Source: an uncultured Bacteroidota bacterium
Lineage (GTDB): Bacteria > Bacteroidota > Bacteroidia > Chitinophagales > Chitinophagaceae
DNA: 10,369 nucleotides
Assembly (NCBI GenBank): GCA_946480675.1
Contig: CAMLKS010000055.1
Span: forward strand, 1 to 10,369
Direction: 5' to 3'
The notes under the pieces are model-generated. The model did no database searches. It had not been told where the DNA came from and worked only from the letters and a program-made list of their open reading frames with translations. Shown one piece after another: positions 7,083 through 10,369 of the stretch (position 1 is its first letter; each line of letters begins with the position of its first letter). The translations under genes were made by a program, and so were the position numbers.

Positions 7083-7112
7083 ATTCTTCACTTCCCAAGA
7101 AAGAAATCATGA
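7062..7112 (+). CDS. Candidate 16-residue leader peptide of the ABC-F gene
   Basis: A short ORF encodes MPIFYGIILHFPRKKS. Its TGA stop (7110-7112) overlaps the ABC-F ATG (7109-7111) as ATGA, the classic arrangement for translational coupling. The peptide is hydrophobic and then basic. A hairpin covers its start codon. The family context makes this plausible: several antibiotic-resistance ABC-F genes are controlled through leader ORFs where ribosome stalling changes expression. Nothing shows that this ORF is translated; a 17-codon frame can arise by chance. Confidence 0.35.
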   Translation: MPIFYGIILHFPRKKS

Positions 7113-8698
7113 TTTTTGTACAAAATCTGGAATATTTCCATCCCAATAAGGCTATACTGTTTGATAGTATTAATCTGACAGTTAATAAGCATGAGAAAAT
7201 AGCCTTGATAGGCAATAACGGCGCGGGCAAATCTACATTACTGAAATTAATAGCCGGACAACTAAAAGCCACCAGCGGCAATATTAAAACGGATGAGCCC
7301 CCGTATTTTATACCCCAACATTTTGGGCAATACGATAAATTAACAATCGCACAGGCATTATTAATCGACATTAAACTGAAAGCTTTATCAGAAATACTTT
7401 CCGGCAATGTATCGGAAGATAACATGGTGGCGCTCGATGATGACTGGACAATTGAAGAACGTTGTGTGGAAGCATTAGCGCATTGACAATTGCAGGATAT
7501 TGACTTGTCACAAAAAATGGGTACAATTAGCGGTGGGCAAAAGACCAAAGTTTTTCTTGCGGGTATTAACATCCATCAGCCCACCTTAATAATGATGGAC
7601 GAACCGAGTAACCACCTAGATGTTGTTGGCAGGAAGCAATTATATGATTTCATACAATCAACAAATAGCACACTCTTGATAATAAGCCACGACAGGCAGC
7701 TGCTAAATCTTTTGCCAACCGTATACGAACTAACAAGACGTGGAATAACAGTATATGGTGGTAACTATGAGTTTTATACCGAGCAAAAAGCAATAGCACT
7801 AAATGCTATGAGCGAAGATGTGCGAAGTAAGGAAAAGGCCTTACGCAAAGCAAAGGAGCTGGAACGAGAAGCAATGGAACGCCAACAAAAACTGGATGCA
7901 CGCGGTAAAAAGAAGCAAGAGAAAGCAGGGCTGCCTACCATATCGATGAACACCCTACGCAACAATGCAGAAAAAAGCACTGCTAAAATGAAAGATGTAC
8001 ATGCTGAAAAAACCGGTTCACTAAATAATGAATTGAGAGAGTTGCGAAAAGAGCTTCCGGATATTGATAAAATGAAAATAGGCTTTGACGACTCCATATT
8101 GCATACAGGTAAAATATTAGTAACAGCCCAGGAGATAAACTATCAGTACGGCCACAATGCCTTATGGAAACAAGCATTAAGCTTTCAGGTAACCAGCGGG
8201 GAGCGCATAGCGCTTACTGGAGCCAACGGCTCAGGCAAAACAACACTAATAAAATTGCTACTGGGTCAGTTACAACCCTCTGCCGGCACAATATATCGTG
8301 CAGAGGCAAATAATGTTTATATCGACCAGGATTACTCTTTGATCAATGACACATTGAGTGTGTACGAGCAAGCACAAAAGTTTAATGAAGCCAAGCTACA
8401 AGAACATGAAGTAAAAAGTAGGCTCACCCACTTCCTGTTCACAAAAGAAGATTGGGATAAAGCCTGCGCTTCTTTAAGTGGCGGCGAAAGAATGCGCCTG
8501 ATATTGTGTTGCCTTACATTAAGCAAGCAGGCACCGGATATCATAGTGCTGGATGAACCTACCAACAACCTCGATATTCAGAACATTGAGATACTAACGG
8601 CTGCTATTAATCAATATAAAGGCACTCTCATAGCCATATCGCACGATGCTGTCTTTTTGGAAGAGATCGGTATTAAAACCACGATAGCGCTAAAATAG
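7109..8698 (+). pseudogene. ABC-F family ATPase gene interrupted by an in-frame TGA
   Basis: The frame spans 529 codons plus stop with one internal TGA (7484-7486, codon 126), so it reads as two pieces, 7109-7486 and 7487-8698. Everything else is that of an intact soluble ABC-F protein with two ATPase domains and no membrane segment. First domain: Walker A GNNGAGKST (35-43), signature ISGGQ (140-144), Walker B LIMMDEPSNHLD (160-171), switch SHD (193-195). A charged helical linker (~225-325, rich in Lys, Glu, Arg) matches the ribosome-reaching interdomain arm. Second domain: Walker A GANGSGKTT (371-379), signature LSGGERM (456-462), Walker B IIVLDEPTNNLD (478-489), switch SHD (511-513). ABC-F proteins bind the ribosomal E site and act in translation or give resistance to ribosome-targeting antibiotics. 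The TGA separates the first Walker A from its signature, so neither piece is a complete ABC-F. The context ALAH-stop-QLQDIDL suggests a Trp TGG changed to TGA. A recent mutation, sequencing error or readthrough are all possible. Confidence 0.85.
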
Positions 8699-8725
8699 AA
8701 AGACACCACATTGAGTGGTGTCTTT
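8699..8725. terminator. Bidirectional intrinsic terminator between ABC-F and tRNA-Val
   Basis: AAAGACACCAC (8699-8709), loop ATTGA, GTGGTGTCTTT (8715-8725) form an exact 11-bp stem directly after the ABC-F TAG stop. Reading plus, the stem ends in TTTATT; reading minus, it ends in TTTCTATTTT. It can therefore end both the ABC-F transcript and the tRNA transcript coming from the right, 6 bp beyond the tRNA 3' end. Confidence 0.85.
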
Positions 8726-8731
8726 ATTCTG

Positions 8732-8806
8732 TGGAAGCACACGGGATCGAACCGCGGACCCCCTGCTTGTAAGGCAGGTGCTCTGAACCAGCTGAGCTAT
8801 GCTTCC
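8732..8806 (-). tRNA. tRNA-Val(TAC)
   Basis: A 75-nt cloverleaf on the minus strand. Acceptor GGAAGCA pairs with TGCTTCC over all 7 bp; the D arm is GCTC/GAGC; the anticodon stem CCTGC/GCAGG encloses loop CTTACAA with anticodon TAC (reads GTA, valine); the T arm CGCGG/CCGTG has one G-U pair and loop TTCGATC. The discriminator is A and CCA is not encoded, since the following bases are CAG. It has its own promoter and shares the terminator with the ABC-F gene. Confidence 0.96.
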
Positions 8807-8825
8807 ATTTCCGTTGAATGGAGTG

Positions 8826-8855
8826 CAAAGATACAGCACGTTCTGATTTCTCCAA
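8826..8855 (-). promoter_or_regulatory. Bacteroidota-type promoter of tRNA-Val
   Basis: On the minus strand TTG (8855-8853), exactly 19 nt, then TATCTTTG (8833-8826): a full match to the Bacteroidota housekeeping consensus TTG-N19-TAnnTTTG. The predicted start is about 8820, some 14 nt before the tRNA 5' end. Confidence 0.75.
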
Positions 8856-8920
8856 ATACTTTTTCAAAAAAAATTAATTTCCATGTGTTTATAGTCCGTG
8901 TTATTCCGTCATTGCTTTAG

Positions 8921-8928
8921 TAATTTCG
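8921..8928 (+). promoter_or_regulatory. Possible -7 element of dapD
   Basis: TAATTTCG differs from TAnnTTTG by one base and lies 24 bp before the dapD ATG, which would give a short leader. No TTG is present at the right distance. The remainder of the 8856-8952 interval is AT-rich with no other feature that I can see. Confidence 0.35.
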
Positions 8929-8952
8929 CCGCACTAAAACTACGATTACAAT

Positions 8953-9771
8953 ATGCAAGCTCAATGGCAACAAATGATAGCCGATGCATTTCTCAACCGC
9001 GAACTGCTGAAAGAACAAACATACCAGGATGCCGTACACGCCGTGATAGAAGAAGTAGATAAAGGCCGCCTGCGTGTAGCAGAACCTACAGAAAATGGCT
9101 GGCAGGTAAACCAATGGGTAAAACAAGCTATCCTGCTATATTTTGGTATTCAGCCCATGCAAACATGGACGGTAGAGCCTTTCGAGTTTTATGACAAAAT
9201 GCTGCTGAAGAAAGACTACGCAGGCCTGGGGGTTCGTGCAGTACCACATGCAGTAGCCCGCTATGGTGCCTATGTAGCAAGGAATGTCGTATTAATGCCA
9301 TCGTACGTAAATATTGGTGCCTATGTAGATGAGGGTACCATGGTGGATACATGGGCCACAGTAGGCTCTTGCGCGCAAATAGGCAAAGGTGTGCACCTGA
9401 GTGGTGGTGTGGGTATAGGTGGGGTATTAGAACCCCTGCAGGCCTCACCTGTGGTTATTGAAGATGGTTGCTTCATAGGCTCTCGCTGCATAGTGGTGGA
9501 AGGCGTAATAGTAGAAAAAGAAGCTGTACTGGGTGCAAATGTTGTGCTCACACAGTCGACTAAAATAATAGATGTAAGTGGTGCAGAACCTGTAGAATAT
9601 AAAGGCCGTGTACCGGCACGAAGCGTGGTGATACCGGGCAGCTATACCAAGAAATTTCCTGCGGGTGAATACCAGGTAAGTTGCGCACTTATTATAGGAC
9701 AACGTAAAGCGTCTACCGACTTAAAGACCAGCCTCAACGATGCATTGAGGGAGTTCAATGTTTCGGTATGA
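8953..9771 (+). CDS. dapD: 2,3,4,5-tetrahydropyridine-2,6-dicarboxylate N-succinyltransferase
   Basis: 272 residues, full length for DapD. It transfers succinyl from succinyl-CoA to tetrahydrodipicolinate in the succinylase branch of lysine and meso-diaminopimelate synthesis, in the cytoplasm; the product feeds peptidoglycan and protein synthesis. Residues 1-95 are the helical N-terminal domain (RVAEPTENGWQVNQWVKQAI at 41-60 is highly conserved). Residues ~100-235 form the left-handed beta-helix of hexapeptide repeats (for example VNIGAYVDEGTMVDTWATVG at 119-138, with the conserved Asp-Thr-Trp, and IEDGCFIGSRCIVVEG). The C-terminus (SCALIIGQRK then DLKTSLNDALREF) is also typical. The ATG at 8953 begins the conserved N-terminus. 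It ends in TGA, which shows that TGA is a normal stop in this genome. The divergent neighbour is tRNA-Val; an MscS-type channel gene follows about 22 bp downstream and may be co-transcribed. Confidence 0.96.
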   Translation: MQAQWQQMIADAFLNRELLKEQTYQDAVHAVIEEVDKGRLRVAEPTENGWQVNQWVKQAILLYFGIQPMQTWTVEPFEFYDKMLLKKDYAGLGVRAVPHAVARYGAYVARNVVLMPSYVNIGAYVDEGTMVDTWATVGSCAQIGKGVHLSGGVGIGGVLEPLQASPVVIEDGCFIGSRCIVVEGVIVEKEAVLGANVVLTQSTKIIDVSGAEPVEYKGRVPARSVVIPGSYTKKFPAGEYQVSCALIIGQRKASTDLKTSLNDALREFNVSV

Positions 9772-9793
9772 TTTTTATGTAAAACAATAATGC

Positions 9794-10369
9794 ATGGTCA
9801 TGAACATTATTGTACTGCAAGTTAGCTGGCACAATATTGAAACACAATTAGGAGGCGAGAAGATTTCGAGCCTCCTTTGGTGTATTGGTATTATCGCTGC
9901 TACGCAGTTGCTGAAAAAGCCGCTCGCTAAGATCGTTACAAAGCTGATAGCAAAGATTACCAACAGATTTACGGATAAAAAACTCAGTGCTGTATTCCAG
10001 GGGTTAATAGTAAAGCCTATTGAGTCGCTGATACAAGTAATACTGTTTTACGTAGCGCTTAGCCAGCTGACCGTACTGCTCAATAGTTTGCTGATGCATC
10101 GTATCCGCAACAAGCACGAGGAATTTGCCATTCGTTTAGGTGATATAGTAGATCATATTTTTTTGTTCCTAGTAATACTCTTTACTACGCTTGCCTTATC
10201 GCGTATTATTGATTTTATATATCATGTACAACTGCAGAAAGCGCAGGAAGAGCGCAACAAGGGCAGGCAACAGCTATTGCCATTACTGAAAGATGTAGTG
10301 AAGGTAGTATTGTGGACCATCGGTGCTTTCTGGGTACTGGGGTCTGTTTTTCATGTAAACGTACCGGCG
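9794..10369 (+). CDS. MscS-type mechanosensitive ion channel, N-terminal part (3' end outside window)
   Basis: 192 codons are visible and the frame is open to the right edge. Hydrophobic helices are seen at residues ~27-42, ~75-100, ~118-143 and ~168-190. The segment QQLLPLLKDVVKVVLWTIGAF followed by FHVNVPA is the helix that in MscS-family proteins leads into the pore-lining TM3 (usually continued by a Gly/Ala-rich stretch), so the window ends just before the pore and the cytoplasmic beta domain. Family role: a tension-gated channel in the inner membrane that releases solutes on hypo-osmotic shock. With about three helices before the pore region it is like the larger MscS homologues rather than minimal MscS. 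An in-frame TAA at 9788-9790 closes the frame, leaving ATG at 9794 or at 9800 (two codons later) as starts. It lies 22 bp after dapD, with no terminator between. Confidence 0.85.
   Translation, partial: MVMNIIVLQVSWHNIETQLGGEKISSLLWCIGIIAATQLLKKPLAKIVTKLIAKITNRFTDKKLSAVFQGLIVKPIESLIQVILFYVALSQLTVLLNSLLMHRIRNKHEEFAIRLGDIVDHIFLFLVILFTTLALSRIIDFIYHVQLQKAQEERNKGRQQLLPLLKDVVKVVLWTIGAFWVLGSVFHVNVPA

Noticed and set aside
7484..7486. TGA recoded as tryptophan or selenocysteine across the genome
   Set aside because: dapD ends at a TGA in the expected place, so TGA acts as stop here; no selenocysteine insertion hairpin is evident and a Sec is not known in ABC-F proteins.
7081..7572. 163-codon ORF on the minus strand
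   Set aside because: It lies antisense to the ABC-F gene, with no domain and a composition typical of a reverse-strand shadow.
8711..8920. 69-codon plus-strand ORF after the ABC-F gene
   Set aside because: It runs antisense through tRNA-Val and its promoter; the protein is the familiar false product seen over tRNA genes.
9775..9963. 62-codon minus-strand ORF after dapD
   Set aside because: It is antisense to the start of the MscS-type channel gene, whose family match is clear.
1..10369. CRISPR array, insertion sequence, phage or toxin-antitoxin module
   Set aside because: No direct repeat series, transposase, integrase or small paired toxin/antitoxin genes were seen on either strand.

Overview
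The window looks like chromosomal DNA of a Bacteroidota bacterium, probably near Chitinophagaceae (a class- or family-level guess from protein style only). The evidence is a TamB gene followed at once by a lipoprotein-type TamA homologue (TamL), AT-leaning coding sequence, poor Shine-Dalgarno sites, and promoter elements of the Bacteroidota type (TTG, a spacer of about 19, then TAnnTTTG). The clearest of these promoters drives a tRNA-Val gene. Most of the window is housekeeping or cell-envelope content. I see no phage, insertion sequence or CRISPR array.

Layout. Positions 1-4357 (+) hold the C-terminal two thirds of a kilobase-scale TamB (open at the left edge) and, 2 bp later, a complete tamL. 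Together they should form an envelope-spanning translocation/assembly or lipid-transport module. Convergent to them on the minus strand is a two-gene unit (5534 to 4385): a small membrane-anchored protein of unknown family, then a fusion of a YgaP-like DUF2892 segment with a shortened SRPBCC domain. Upstream is a second minus-strand unit (6822 to 5642): a TerC-family membrane protein and a small hypothetical protein whose GTG start overlaps the terC stop. This unit is closed by an intrinsic terminator.

From 6823 the layout is divergent. A 286-bp regulatory region leads into an ABC-F ATPase gene (7109-8698, +) interrupted by a single in-frame TGA after codon 125. The two parts are otherwise intact and in the same frame. 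The ABC-F leader holds a -7 promoter element, a palindrome with a start-stop ATG-TAA, a hairpin, and a 16-codon leader ORF whose stop overlaps the ABC-F start. A strong bidirectional terminator follows, shared with a minus-strand tRNA-Val(TAC). The right end has dapD (lysine and cell-wall precursor synthesis) and the N-terminal part of an MscS-type mechanosensitive channel, cut by the window edge.

Nothing here is clearly a new multi-gene system. The points most worth a second look are the interrupted ABC-F gene with its apparent leader-peptide arrangement, the in-frame loss inside the SRPBCC domain, and the two small unrecognised membrane-associated proteins.
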